Source: Prolixibacteraceae bacterium (GTDB lineage Bacteria; Bacteroidota; Bacteroidia; Bacteroidales; Prolixibacteraceae). From it: a DNA stretch of 64,000 bases. Below are positions 51,114-60,021 of the stretch, one piece after another. The position numbers and the translations under genes were made by a program. The notes beneath the pieces were generated by a model. The model had not been told where the DNA came from. It worked only from the letters and a program-made list of their open reading frames with translations, and did not search any database. The first letter of the stretch is position 1; every line of letters starts with the position of its first letter. The stretch lies in NCBI GenBank assembly GCA_003506435.1, contig DOAQ01000032.1, positions 1-64,000 on the forward strand, given 5' to 3'.

Positions 51114-51330
51114 AAGAAAAACGCCTTATAACAGAGCAAATAACTAAGTGTTGTTTTCGTGTTGATAATCAAGTGTATTGCTCCGCATTAGCCTTGGAAA
51201 ATCACCCTGCAATCACACCTAATAATTAGGAGGAACGACATAATAACAACAAACGAAGAACTCGACAAATGAATATTTTCTGTAAATGATATTGTAATAA
51301 ACGATTGCCTGTGCCAACATATATTCAGAA
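51114..51330. other. Downstream flank of the nuclease gene, imperfect hairpin
   Basis: The sequence just after the nuclease gene reads cgccttataacagagcaa, and ttgctccgc lies ~40 bp further, forming an imperfect gagcaa/ttgctc hairpin (about 51135-51183). Similar ends follow cassette-like genes in this phylum. I saw no integrase and no matching copy upstream of the gene. Confidence 0.3.
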
Positions 51331-51819
51331 TTGGAAAAAGAATTTATAAAAATAGTATCTGACAATCAGGGAATCATACACAAGGTATGTTCCATTTATT
51401 GTGATTCGGAAGAAGACCGTCGCGACTTGTTCCAGGAGATACTTGCCCAGTTGTGGCGTTCGTATTCCAGTTTCCGCAGCGAGTCGAAATTTTCCACATG
51501 GATGTACCGTGTGGCGCTGAATACGGCCATTACTTCGTTTAAAAAAGACAAACGGCAACCCGGACAAAAGGGACTTTCATACGAAAATCTTCAGATTGCC
51601 GAAGAAAACTACGACAGTGAAACAGAAGACCAGATCAGGCAATTGCACAAGGCGATTGGCCAGTTGACCGGAATCGAAAAATCAATTGTCCTCCTGTACC
51701 TCGAAAACAAAAGTTACGAGGAAATAGCTGAAATAACAGGCATTACGCAGAATTACGTGCGGGTAAAGATGAACCGCATAAAAACGAAGTTGAAGAAATA
51801 CATGCAAAGTGAAGAATGA
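51331..51819 (+). CDS. ECF-type sigma factor of the DUF5686 operon
   Basis: A 162-residue sigma-70 family factor. Region 2 is at about 8-75 (SEEDRRDLFQEILAQLWRSY and KFSTWMYRVALNTAI) and region 4 at about 105-155 (KSYEEIAEITGITQNYVRVK). The start is TTG at 51331; it reads MEKEFIKIV directly into region 2 and no in-frame ATG lies before region 2. The stop overlaps the start of the membrane-protein gene that follows, typical of a sigma/anti-sigma pair. Its targets are unknown, perhaps its own operon. Confidence 0.88.
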   Translation: MEKEFIKIVSDNQGIIHKVCSIYCDSEEDRRDLFQEILAQLWRSYSSFRSESKFSTWMYRVALNTAITSFKKDKRQPGQKGLSYENLQIAEENYDSETEDQIRQLHKAIGQLTGIEKSIVLLYLENKSYEEIAEITGITQNYVRVKMNRIKTKLKKYMQSEE

Positions 51820-52496
51820 TGGATTTAAATGAATTGAAATCGGCATGGAATAATTTTTCGTCACGCGATGCGAGCAGCCATCAACTGGACGAAAATGCGA
51901 TACGGGAATTGTTGAAAACGCGTACCAAAAATTTGGTTGATACGGTGGAGCGCAACATCAAAATCGGGTTTGGGATTTTATTTCTGATCTTGTTGTTTCT
52001 GTTGGGCGGAAACGAACTGATTTCCATTTCTATGCCTGAAGGATATGCCATTCCCTCCTGGCTCAACTGGCTCGACCTGTTTAATGTTATTGTTTTTGGG
52101 GGCACTTTCATCTATTTTATTGTCCGTTATTATTCTATACGGAAGAATTATTCCAGCATAAGCACCCTGCGCGATGCCCTTAACCGGATTATCAAAACGC
52201 TGAAAATATACAAGGTATTGTTTAATATGGCACTGTTTTTTTTGCTGGTTGTGGCTGTTGTTGAATTTATTACAGGGATGTATGCAGGTGCAGGTATTTC
52301 AGCCGAGACACAGGGTGGCCGTTTTGCCGATTTGAACAGTCAGCAACTGTTTTGGGCCATCCTGCGTGGAGTGGCCGTGTTGATCTTTCTTGTCAGTCTC
52401 GTTTTTCTGTTGTTCCGGTGGGGCTTTAATCGTTTGTACGGTAACCATCTGCAAAATCTGAAAGCCACATTAAAAGAACTGGACGAAATAGAGTAG
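51816..52496 (+). CDS. Membrane protein, probable anti-sigma partner
   Basis: A 226-residue protein with a soluble N-terminus (about 1-45, beginning MMDLNELKSAWNNFSSRD) and four hydrophobic segments at about 49-70, 86-106, 134-153 and 188-208. The N-terminal sequence is typical of small proteins encoded after ECF sigma genes in this phylum; binding and holding back the sigma factor is inferred from this position. The gene overlaps the sigma gene by four bases. No zinc-binding HxxxCxxC motif is present. Confidence 0.65.
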   Translation: MMDLNELKSAWNNFSSRDASSHQLDENAIRELLKTRTKNLVDTVERNIKIGFGILFLILLFLLGGNELISISMPEGYAIPSWLNWLDLFNVIVFGGTFIYFIVRYYSIRKNYSSISTLRDALNRIIKTLKIYKVLFNMALFFLLVVAVVEFITGMYAGAGISAETQGGRFADLNSQQLFWAILRGVAVLIFLVSLVFLLFRWGFNRLYGNHLQNLKATLKELDEIE

Positions 52497-52503
52497 GGGC
52501 ACA

Positions 52504-54912
52504 ATGAAAAAACACGTTCTGCTCAGTATTTTTCTTTTTCTGAATTTTTTTCAGTTGACGGCTATGCCTTTTCACGGGCGGGTGATCGATGCCGCCAGCA
52601 AACAGCCGCTCCCGTTTGTCAACATCATTTTTAATGAACAGAACCAGGGTACCATCACCAATATTGACGGCTATTTTACCATTTCATCCGGGACGGTTGA
52701 ATTTCTCCGTTTTTCGTACGTGGGCTATCATCAGGCTGTTTTTTATCCTGAAGAATATCCTGGCGACCGTATTTTTTCGTTGGACCAAATCCATATTCAG
52801 TTGCAGGGTATCGATGTGTTTCCGGGGGAAAATCCGGCGCACCGCATCATAAAGAAAGTAGTTGAAAACCGTGACCTGTACAATCCGCAGAAATGGGAAT
52901 CCTACCAGTATAACTCGTACAACAAGTTGGTTTTCTCGGCGTTTGACGACAAAGGATTTCTCAATTCATTGCCCGAAACGCTGAAAACCCGGCAGGATTC
53001 GGCTTTGTATCATTTCAAAAAAATAATTGACAGGCAAGATCTTTTTCTGGTTGAAACAGCCAGTTTGAAATCGTTCCTGAAACCTGAAAAAGAAAAGGAG
53101 ACCATCCTTGCATCGCGGGCTTCCGGTATTGAAGACCCTTCGTTTTTTACGCTGGCCACTCAATTGCAGTCGCTCACTTTTTACAACGATTATGTGACCC
53201 TGCTTGAAAAAGATTTTCTCAGTCCGGTTTCGCCCAATTCGTGGAATAAGTATTTCTTCCTTTTGACCGATACGCTGTTAACTCCCGAAAACGACACCAT
53301 TTTTACCATTCAGTTTCGTCCGCAGAAAAACAAATATTTCTGGGGACTGAAAGGTGTTATGAATGTGCATACCAATGGTTACGCTATTCAGTCGGTTCGG
53401 GCCGAAGATGCCAATAAACCAACCGACATACTGCGCATAAAAATTGAGCAGCGATACGAGAAGATGCCCGAAGGCCACTGGTTTCCGAAGGAATTGAATT
53501 CGGAAATTGTGTACAATAAATTCAATATTACACCGGTTCCCGGCTATTCGTTTTTGCTAAAAGGAAGCGGAAAAACCTATCTTTTCAATCAAAAGGTAAA
53601 TCCCGATCTGGACAAAAAAGATTTCAGGGGCGCTAATCTGGAAATCTCCGAAGAGGCGGCTGATCGTGATGCTGCTTATTGGGAGGAATATCGCAACGGT
53701 CTGCCTGACAAAAGGGACTCGGTGACGTACCATGTGATTGACAGCATTGGCCGGGCAGAAAATCTGGATCAGAAGACGAAAATGATTCTGGGTCTGTTTG
53801 AGAATAAGCTGGATGTAGGCAAGCTAAATCTCCGGCTTCAGCACATAATAGATTACAACCATTACGAAGGAATGCAATTGGGTCTTGGATTGGAAACGAA
53901 CGAAAAATTCAGCCGTCTTTTTCAACTCGGAGGATACTGGCGCTACGGTTTTGAAGACCGGAAGCAAAAGTTCGGTGCGGATGCTGCCGTCAGGCTTAAC
54001 CGCAAAACCGAAAGCAAAGTCTTTTTCGAATTGAAACGCGACAGGCAGGAGATTGGCGAGATGTTTTTTCTTGAACAGCCCCGTGTTTTTTCTTCGGAAG
54101 AATACCGAAAATTGCTTTACACCGACATGTTTTCCATTCAGTCGATACGTGTTGCCGCTGAACACCGCTGGAGTAAATTTCTGAAAACACGTTTGTTTTA
54201 CGACCGGACGAAATATTTCGATCCCATGAGCCTGTTTCCGACCATGGTACCTGTCGGGGTATTCACCTTGAACAAAATAGGTATTAAAATGCGCCTTTCG
54301 TTTGGCGAGCAATTTTTCGATAACGGGCACAACATTGTTTCTACGGGTAGCCGCTATCCATTCGTTTTTATTAACTACGAGAATGGTTTCGATCATGCAG
54401 GGTTCAACGATTACCATTCATTCGAGTTAAAAGTGCGTGATTCGTTCCGTATGCGGAATATCGGTACCAGCCATCTGACTTTGCTGGGGGCCGTCCGTAA
54501 TGAGATTGGTTTTGGCAATCTATTTGTAAGTCCGCCTGCTGCGGCTGACCATGTGATTTCGATTTACGCCGAGAACTCGTTTGCCACCATGCCCATGAAC
54601 GAATTTTTTGCCAACCGGATGGCTGCCGTGTTCTGGCGACACGAACTGGGAACGCTTCTCTACAAAACGCCTAAATTCAAGCCCCGGGTGTCGCTGGCAG
54701 TGAATGCCTGCTGGGGCGATACCAAAAATGAGTACCCGAATTTCAGGACGTTTGAAAAAGGGTATTACGAGGGAGGGCTGTTGATCCGGAGACTTCTTAA
54801 ACAAGATATTATTGCTCTTGGCTTCGGGATATTCTACCGTTTTGGCCCGTATCATAGCAACGATTTTAGCGACGATACAGCCATCAAATTTACAATGGAT
54901 ATTGCTCTATAA
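52504..54912 (+). CDS. DUF5686 outer-membrane protein with carboxypeptidase-regulatory-like domain
   Basis: An 802-residue outer-membrane protein. After a signal peptide (about 1-19) comes a carboxypeptidase-regulatory-like beta-sandwich (about 20-105; FHGRVIDAASKQPLPFVNI, DGYFTISS, SYVGYHQ). The remaining ~690 residues are a DUF5686 region, beginning AHRIIKKVVENRDLYNPQKW and ending in barrel-like strands (DIIALGFGIFYRFGPYHS). This architecture is common in Bacteroidota; its role is unknown. It follows the sigma and membrane-protein genes by 7 bp and is probably the effector of that operon. Confidence 0.85.
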   Translation: MKKHVLLSIFLFLNFFQLTAMPFHGRVIDAASKQPLPFVNIIFNEQNQGTITNIDGYFTISSGTVEFLRFSYVGYHQAVFYPEEYPGDRIFSLDQIHIQLQGIDVFPGENPAHRIIKKVVENRDLYNPQKWESYQYNSYNKLVFSAFDDKGFLNSLPETLKTRQDSALYHFKKIIDRQDLFLVETASLKSFLKPEKEKETILASRASGIEDPSFFTLATQLQSLTFYNDYVTLLEKDFLSPVSPNSWNKYFFLLTDTLLTPENDTIFTIQFRPQKNKYFWGLKGVMNVHTNGYAIQSVRAEDANKPTDILRIKIEQRYEKMPEGHWFPKELNSEIVYNKFNITPVPGYSFLLKGSGKTYLFNQKVNPDLDKKDFRGANLEISEEAADRDAAYWEEYRNGLPDKRDSVTYHVIDSIGRAENLDQKTKMILGLFENKLDVGKLNLRLQHIIDYNHYEGMQLGLGLETNEKFSRLFQLGGYWRYGFEDRKQKFGADAAVRLNRKTESKVFFELKRDRQEIGEMFFLEQPRVFSSEEYRKLLYTDMFSIQSIRVAAEHRWSKFLKTRLFYDRTKYFDPMSLFPTMVPVGVFTLNKIGIKMRLSFGEQFFDNGHNIVSTGSRYPFVFINYENGFDHAGFNDYHSFELKVRDSFRMRNIGTSHLTLLGAVRNEIGFGNLFVSPPAAADHVISIYAENSFATMPMNEFFANRMAAVFWRHELGTLLYKTPKFKPRVSLAVNACWGDTKNEYPNFRTFEKGYYEGGLLIRRLLKQDIIALGFGIFYRFGPYHSNDFSDDTAIKFTMDIAL

Positions 54913-55281
54913 TTTACGATTACCAATGCTCGGTATTTGAGGTTCGATACGTGATACTCGGTCTTGGATTTTGAATATTCATTATTGGATATTCCTTAAT
55001 GATAGTCAGAGTCTCACTTTGAGCGAGGCTCTGACTCGTATCCGCTTAACTCATGTCTCAAAACTCATCTACAACTTTTTATTTTCTTCTGTAACCATTT
55101 CCCTTTCCGGTCGTCTTACGGGAGAATGCTTCGAAAAGCAAGGAAGACAAGCCATGAGAACAAAAGCCTTATCCCCGTTTTTCTATCGTTTCACATGGGA
55201 AAATCATCTGTTTATCGAAAAAATTCATTGTGATGGTGTAATTATCAACAAATTTGAAGAACAAAGTAGAAAACAACAGCC
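54913..55281. other. Intergenic region with hairpin repeat before the ABC transporter
   Basis: About 370 bp without a credible gene. It contains an AT-rich spacer (gaatattcattattggatat near 54972) of the kind found in other gaps, followed by the inverted-repeat copy at 55005-55059. A frame of ~100 codons across it is mostly repeat sequence and unlike any protein I know. Confidence 0.5.
55005..55059. repeat. 55-bp inverted repeat flanking the efflux cassette (left copy)
   Basis: This sequence is the reverse complement of 59883-59937 with about 5 mismatches in 55 bp. It begins with an 11-bp hairpin: gtcagagtctc against gaggctctgac, with one G-T pair, around a 9-nt loop. Confidence 0.8.
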
Positions 55282-56007
55282 ATGATTCGATTAGAAAACA
55301 TTCACAAAAGTTATGTGACCGGGAACAACAAGTTACATGTACTAAAAGGTATTGATCTTCACATTGAACAAGGAGAATTCGTCTCCATTATGGGATCATC
55401 GGGTTCCGGTAAATCAACCTTACTCAATATTTTAGGATTGCTTGATGTTCACGATGAAGGTAGTTACTACCTTGCCGGACGGCAAATTGCCAGCATGAGC
55501 GAAACCAAAGCAGCTCAACTTCGCAACGAGTACCTGGGATTTGTTTTTCAGTCGTTCAACCTGATTTCATTTAAAAATGCCATGGAAAATGTGGCGCTTC
55601 CTTTATATTATCAGAAGGTGAGCCGCAAAAAACGCAACCTGATGGCCATGGATTTTCTCGACCGGATGGGATTGAAAGAATGGGCGGAACACATGCCCAA
55701 TGAACTTTCAGGCGGACAGAAACAACGCATCGCTATTGCGCGGGCCCTGATTTCAAAACCGAAAGTAATTCTTGCCGATGAACCTACTGGGGCTCTCGAT
55801 ACCGCGACTTCATACGAGGTAATGGAAATCATAAAAGAGATTAACGGAGAGGGAATTACCGTCATTTTGGTTACTCACGAACACGATATTGCTGCCATGA
55901 CCCGGAAAATTATCCGTTTGAAAGACGGGCAAATTCAGGAGATTATCCGCAATGGCGAACTCGGGCGTTTCCGCCATACCTATATGAAAGAACTGGAAAC
56001 CGCATAA
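55282..56007 (+). CDS. ABC transporter ATPase, MacB/LolD type
   Basis: A 241-residue ATPase. Walker A is GSSGSGKST at about 38-46, the signature LSGGQKQRIAIARAL at about 142-156, Walker B VILADEPTGALD at about 163-174, and an H-loop histidine in VTHEHD. These are typical of MacB/LolD/FtsE-type ATPases that work with FtsX-like permeases without moving substrate through the membrane themselves. The two permease genes follow directly, the first after 10 bp, so ATPase plus permeases make up the inner-membrane motor of a tripartite efflux system. Confidence 0.93.
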   Translation: MIRLENIHKSYVTGNNKLHVLKGIDLHIEQGEFVSIMGSSGSGKSTLLNILGLLDVHDEGSYYLAGRQIASMSETKAAQLRNEYLGFVFQSFNLISFKNAMENVALPLYYQKVSRKKRNLMAMDFLDRMGLKEWAEHMPNELSGGQKQRIAIARALISKPKVILADEPTGALDTATSYEVMEIIKEINGEGITVILVTHEHDIAAMTRKIIRLKDGQIQEIIRNGELGRFRHTYMKELETA

Positions 56008-56017
56008 GTTAAATTTC

Positions 56018-57280
56018 ATGTTTGATATCGACATTTGGCAAGAAATTTTTGCCACCATACGGAAAAACAAAATGCGTACTTTTCTCACAGGCTTCAGTGT
56101 GGCCTGGGGAATTTTTATGCTCATGGTACTGCTTGGCTCGGGAAACGGGTTAAGCAACGGCGTTTCCGAAAATTTCAGGAATCAATCAGTAAATGCCATG
56201 TGGATATGGACCGGCGAAACCAAGATGCCTTACCAGGGATTGAAAGAGGGCCGTCCTATTAATTTCCATAACGACGACTACGAACTGGTGAAGAAAATGA
56301 AAGGAGTTGGCGCCGCTTCGGGACGTTATTTTATGGGTAACAGCAAACTTAGTTATGAAGGGGAATACGGTGAATATACGGTGATGACCTGTCATCCCGA
56401 TTTGTTGGAGGTCGAAAAATATATCCTTGAACAAGGACGTTTTATTAATCAGATCGATATACTTGAGAACCGGAAATCGGTGGTCTTGGGAAAAGATATA
56501 TCCACTGCTTTTTTCAAGGAAGAGGAAGCCATTGGTAAATACATTAAAATCAATAATATTCCTTTTAAGGTGATCGGTGTCAGCACGGAACCGGGTTCCA
56601 CCCGTAACCGGACTGCCTATATTCCTGTTACAACTGCCCAGAAAGTTTTCAATGGTTCGAACCGGATTCACAATCTGGCCATAACCAACGAAGGTACCAC
56701 GCTTGAAGAAACAAAGGCTATTCAGGAAAATATTAAGAATACACTGGCACACAAACATCGCTTCGATGCCAAAGATGATGGCGCTGTGGGCATGTTTAAT
56801 ATGATGGAACGATACCTGGAAACCCAGAAAATTTTTCAGGCCATCCGGATATTTATCTGGATTATCGGTATCGGTACGCTGATTGCGGGTATTGTCGGGG
56901 TAAGTAACATCATGCTTATTGTGGTGAAAGAACGAACCAAGGAAATCGGCATTCGCAAAGCGATTGGCGCCAGTCCCCGTTCGGTAATCGGTTTGGTATT
57001 GCTTGAATCGATCCTGATTACGACCCTTGCCGGCTATATAGGGCTGGTGCTGGGAACCGGGTTGATGGAACTGGTCAATATGTTTGTTGAACAGTCGTAT
57101 GAAGCGTCCAAAGCAACAAGCGGGGGGAGCGGAGAAACCATTTTCCGCAATCCGACGGTTGACCTTGGCGTTGCAGCCATATCTACTATTTTACTTGTAG
57201 TTGCCGGTACTTTGGCTGGTTATATTCCGGCCAAGCGTGCTGCACGCATTAAACCCATTGAGGCGCTGAGGGATGAGTAA
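56018..57280 (+). CDS. MacB-type ABC permease 1
   Basis: A 420-residue permease with a membrane helix near the N-terminus (MRTFLTGFSVAWGIFMLMVL), a large periplasmic MacB-PCD domain (about 45-270), and three C-terminal helices of the FtsX domain (about 285-410; GIGTLIAGIVGVSNIMLIVVKERTKE carries the typical NIMLxxVKERTxEIGIRKA signature). It ends ARIKPIEALRDE, as these permeases do. It works with the ATPase upstream and with the similar second permease, presumably as a heterodimer. Substrate unknown. Confidence 0.92.
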   Translation: MFDIDIWQEIFATIRKNKMRTFLTGFSVAWGIFMLMVLLGSGNGLSNGVSENFRNQSVNAMWIWTGETKMPYQGLKEGRPINFHNDDYELVKKMKGVGAASGRYFMGNSKLSYEGEYGEYTVMTCHPDLLEVEKYILEQGRFINQIDILENRKSVVLGKDISTAFFKEEEAIGKYIKINNIPFKVIGVSTEPGSTRNRTAYIPVTTAQKVFNGSNRIHNLAITNEGTTLEETKAIQENIKNTLAHKHRFDAKDDGAVGMFNMMERYLETQKIFQAIRIFIWIIGIGTLIAGIVGVSNIMLIVVKERTKEIGIRKAIGASPRSVIGLVLLESILITTLAGYIGLVLGTGLMELVNMFVEQSYEASKATSGGSGETIFRNPTVDLGVAAISTILLVVAGTLAGYIPAKRAARIKPIEALRDE

Positions 57281-57424
57281 GTAGCCCCTCCCTTCGGGGA
57301 AAGACAGTAAAAATAATGAATTTGAAATAATCAATAATGAATCATCAATACTCAATATCCAGAACCGAACCGATTGCAACAGTTCTTATCACCCCTCCCT
57401 GGGAGGGGCAGGGGGGAGGCTTTT
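57281..57424. other. Spacer between the two permease genes with repeat-like text
   Basis: This 144-bp gap includes agcccctcccttcggggaaagac, an 'aatcaataatgaatcatcaa' AT spacer and a GC-rich run cccctccctgggagggg (an inverted repeat) just before the second permease. These match the repeat families of other gaps. No promoter was identified. Confidence 0.45.
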
Positions 57425-58696
57425 ATGTTTGACTTAGACCTTTGGAAAGAAATATTAAGCGCCTTAAAGAAAAACCGGATGCGTAGTTTTATGACTGCAT
57501 TCGGAGTGTTTTGGGGTATTTTTATGCTGATCATTATGTCGGGGGCCGGAAGGGCGCTTGAAAACGGAATCATGGACGGTATCCGTTCGTTTGCATCTAA
57601 CTCTGCTTTTTTCTGGACCGAACGGACCAGTGTGCCTTACGAAGGTTTCCAGCGCGGACGCCGCTGGTTATACGACAACAAAGACATTGAATACATTCGA
57701 AGAAACATAAAAGAGGTGGAATACCTTTCTCCCCGGCTTTTTGGGCCCAACTCCTATTCGGGAAGCAATACGATCCGGGGTGAACGCACCGGGGCTTTCA
57801 ATATTTTTGGAGATTATCCCGATTATTTCAAAATTGACCCGTGGACACCACTCGAAGGCCGGTTGCTCAACGAAATCGACATTCAGCACAACCGGAAAGT
57901 TTGCGTAATTGGCGAGCGGGTACGCGAAGTAATGTTCAACAAAGAAGAAAAAGCCATTGGACAGTACCTGAAAGTAAATGGAGTGTATTTTCAGGTGGTT
58001 GGCGTTGTTCAGCCTGAAACTCAAATAAATATCGGTGGCGGACAGAAAGAGGAAACCATCATTATTCCGTTTTCGACCATGCAGCAAGCCTATAATTTTG
58101 GCGATAAAATCCATTTTTTCTCGGTTACTTCCGAAAAAGGAACCCCGGTGAGTGTGTTGGAGGAAAAGCTAAAAAAGCTACTGAAGGAGCGTCATCAGAT
58201 CGCCCCGGATGATAAAATGGCCGTCGCTTCATTCAATATAGAAGTAGAATGGACAAAATTCAGCAACCTGTTTCTGGGTATTCAGGTGTTGACATGGATT
58301 GTTGGTATCGGGACCCTTTTTGCCGGGGTGATCGGCGTGAGCAATATCATGTTGGTAATCATCAAGGAACGTACTCAGGAAATCGGAATACAGCGAGCCA
58401 TTGGTGCAACTCCCGCGAAAATTATCACCCACATTGTTGCCGAAAGTGTGTTCCTCACAACCTTGGCTGGTTATTTAGGCCTGTCGCTGGGAGTCGGACT
58501 GCTGCAACTGGTGAACATGGTTCTCGAATCGGGAAATCCCGATGAGATGTTTTTCCGCCGTCCGGAGGTCAGTTTCAACATGGCCGTGGCAGCATTGGCA
58601 GTGCTTGTGATATCCGGAATTTTCGCCGGGTTGATACCTGCAAAAAGGGCCATCAGCATAAAACCGATTGATGCCATCAGGGACGAAGGAATATAG
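57425..58696 (+). CDS. MacB-type ABC permease 2
   Basis: A 423-residue permease paralogous to the one before it: MFDLDLWKEILSALKKNRMR at the start, one early helix, a periplasmic MacB-PCD domain (about 45-270), and three C-terminal helices with NIMLVIIKERTQEIGIQRA and the ending ISIKPIDAIRDEGI. The ATG at 57425 aligns exactly with the start of permease 1; a frame reaching up to 57374 reads through repeat sequence and is rejected. The two permeases probably form a heterodimer with the ATPase. Confidence 0.92.
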   Translation: MFDLDLWKEILSALKKNRMRSFMTAFGVFWGIFMLIIMSGAGRALENGIMDGIRSFASNSAFFWTERTSVPYEGFQRGRRWLYDNKDIEYIRRNIKEVEYLSPRLFGPNSYSGSNTIRGERTGAFNIFGDYPDYFKIDPWTPLEGRLLNEIDIQHNRKVCVIGERVREVMFNKEEKAIGQYLKVNGVYFQVVGVVQPETQINIGGGQKEETIIIPFSTMQQAYNFGDKIHFFSVTSEKGTPVSVLEEKLKKLLKERHQIAPDDKMAVASFNIEVEWTKFSNLFLGIQVLTWIVGIGTLFAGVIGVSNIMLVIIKERTQEIGIQRAIGATPAKIITHIVAESVFLTTLAGYLGLSLGVGLLQLVNMVLESGNPDEMFFRRPEVSFNMAVAALAVLVISGIFAGLIPAKRAISIKPIDAIRDEGI

Positions 58697-58758
58697 GAAT
58701 GATGAATGTTAAATGACGAATTTTGAATGATGAATAAAACAACATAACAAATAGAGCC

Positions 58759-59880
58759 ATGAAGAAGATTTTAAGAATTTTAGGAATTGTAATTTTAGTC
58801 GGGATATTTGGAGGAACTATTTATTTCCTCTATACCAAATCGAAAAAGCAGCCCGATCTATTTGAGACCAAAACGCCGTTGGTTGACAATGTGATCAAAA
58901 AAACCGTTGCAACCGGATCGGTGGTGCCGCGCCAGGAAATCGAGATCAAGCCGCAGGTTTCGGGAATTATCGATGAATTGTATATTGAAGCCGGCGACAT
59001 TATTCACAAGGACCAGGTAATTGCCAAAATCAAGATCATTCCTGACATGGTGAACCTGAACAGCGCCGAAACACGTCTCAACCGGGCAAAAATTAATTTT
59101 GAAGATGCCAAAATTGATTTCGACCGTCAGCAAAAGCTTTTCGATAAAAATGTAATTTCGTACGAAGAATATAAGAATGCAAAAGTAGCCTACGATTCAT
59201 CGAAAGAAGAAGTATCGGCAGCCGAAAATAATCTTGAACTGATTAAAAACGGGGTGACCAAGAAAGCACAGACGGCCACCAATACGCTGGTCCGCTCGAC
59301 TATCGAAGGAATGATCCTTGATGTGCCGATCAAAGTAGGAAATTCGGTGATTCAGTCGAATACCTTTAACGACGGCACAACGATTGCTTCGGTAGCTGAT
59401 ATGAAAGACATTATTTTTCAGGGGAAAGTGGACGAAACTGAAGTCGGAAAAATTGTGGTGGGTATGCCCATCGAACTGGAAATCGGGGCTATTGAAAAAG
59501 AGAAATTCGATGCCGAACTGGAATACATTGCACCGAAGGGGAAAGAAGAAAACGGAGCCATTCAGTTTGAAATAAAAGCCAAGGTAAACCTGCGGGCCAA
59601 TCAGTTCATCCGGGCCGGTTACAGCGCCAATGCCAACATTGTGCTCGATCGCAAAGACAGTGTTTTGGTTGTTCCTGAAGGCTATCTCAAATTTGAGGGC
59701 GACACTGCTTTTGTGGAAGTGGAAACCGCAGTTCCACAGGTATTTGAAAAGCGAAAAGTACAAACAGGTATTTCCGATGGGATTAATATCGAAATTGTTT
59801 CAGGATTGAAGAAGGATGAAAAAATTAAGGGAGACAAGATCGATCCGAAGAAACAGAAGGAAGAAGATAAGAAGTCGTAA
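58759..59880 (+). CDS. Periplasmic adaptor of the efflux system (HlyD/MacA type)
   Basis: A 373-residue membrane-fusion protein with an N-terminal membrane anchor (about 7-27), a biotinyl-lipoyl-like segment (VSGIIDELYIEAGDIIHKDQ at about 66-85), a coiled-coil hairpin (about 90-155, e.g. ETRLNRAKINFEDAKI) and beta-barrel and membrane-proximal domains to the end. It links the ABC permeases to a TolC channel across the periplasm. The highly charged C-terminal tail (KKDEKIKGDKIDPKKQKEE) is unusual but common in this group. The TolC-like gene follows after 141 bp, separated by the inverted-repeat copy. Confidence 0.92.
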   Translation: MKKILRILGIVILVGIFGGTIYFLYTKSKKQPDLFETKTPLVDNVIKKTVATGSVVPRQEIEIKPQVSGIIDELYIEAGDIIHKDQVIAKIKIIPDMVNLNSAETRLNRAKINFEDAKIDFDRQQKLFDKNVISYEEYKNAKVAYDSSKEEVSAAENNLELIKNGVTKKAQTATNTLVRSTIEGMILDVPIKVGNSVIQSNTFNDGTTIASVADMKDIIFQGKVDETEVGKIVVGMPIELEIGAIEKEKFDAELEYIAPKGKEENGAIQFEIKAKVNLRANQFIRAGYSANANIVLDRKDSVLVVPEGYLKFEGDTAFVEVETAVPQVFEKRKVQTGISDGINIEIVSGLKKDEKIKGDKIDPKKQKEEDKKS

Positions 59881-59882
59881 AT

Positions 59883-59937
59883 GAGATATGAGTTACGCGG
59901 ATACGAGTCATGGCCTCACTCAAAGTGAGACTCTGAC
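59883..59937. repeat. 55-bp inverted repeat flanking the efflux cassette (right copy)
   Basis: Reverse complement of 55005-55059 with about 5 mismatches. The imperfect hairpin arms gactctgacc/ggcctcact region are weaker than in the left copy because of two changes. It lies immediately after the adaptor stop codon. Confidence 0.8.
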
Positions 59938-60021
59938 CAGCAAAACAACTTTTAATCTGCAACTCGCAACTATTTCAATTGATATATGTAAATTAGCTTC
60001 ATTTAAATTAAAACCGAACAG

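Noticed and set aside
51114..51330. Integron attC site after the nuclease gene
   Set aside because: Core sites are not clearly present, there is no integrase and no second site upstream; noted only as a cassette-like flank.
54971..55285. Open frame of 104 codons before the ABC ATPase gene
   Set aside because: Most of it is the hairpin repeat shared with 59883-59937, and the protein has no recognisable character.
57374..57424. Longer start for permease 2
   Set aside because: It reads through GC-rich repeat sequence; the ATG at 57425 matches the start of permease 1.
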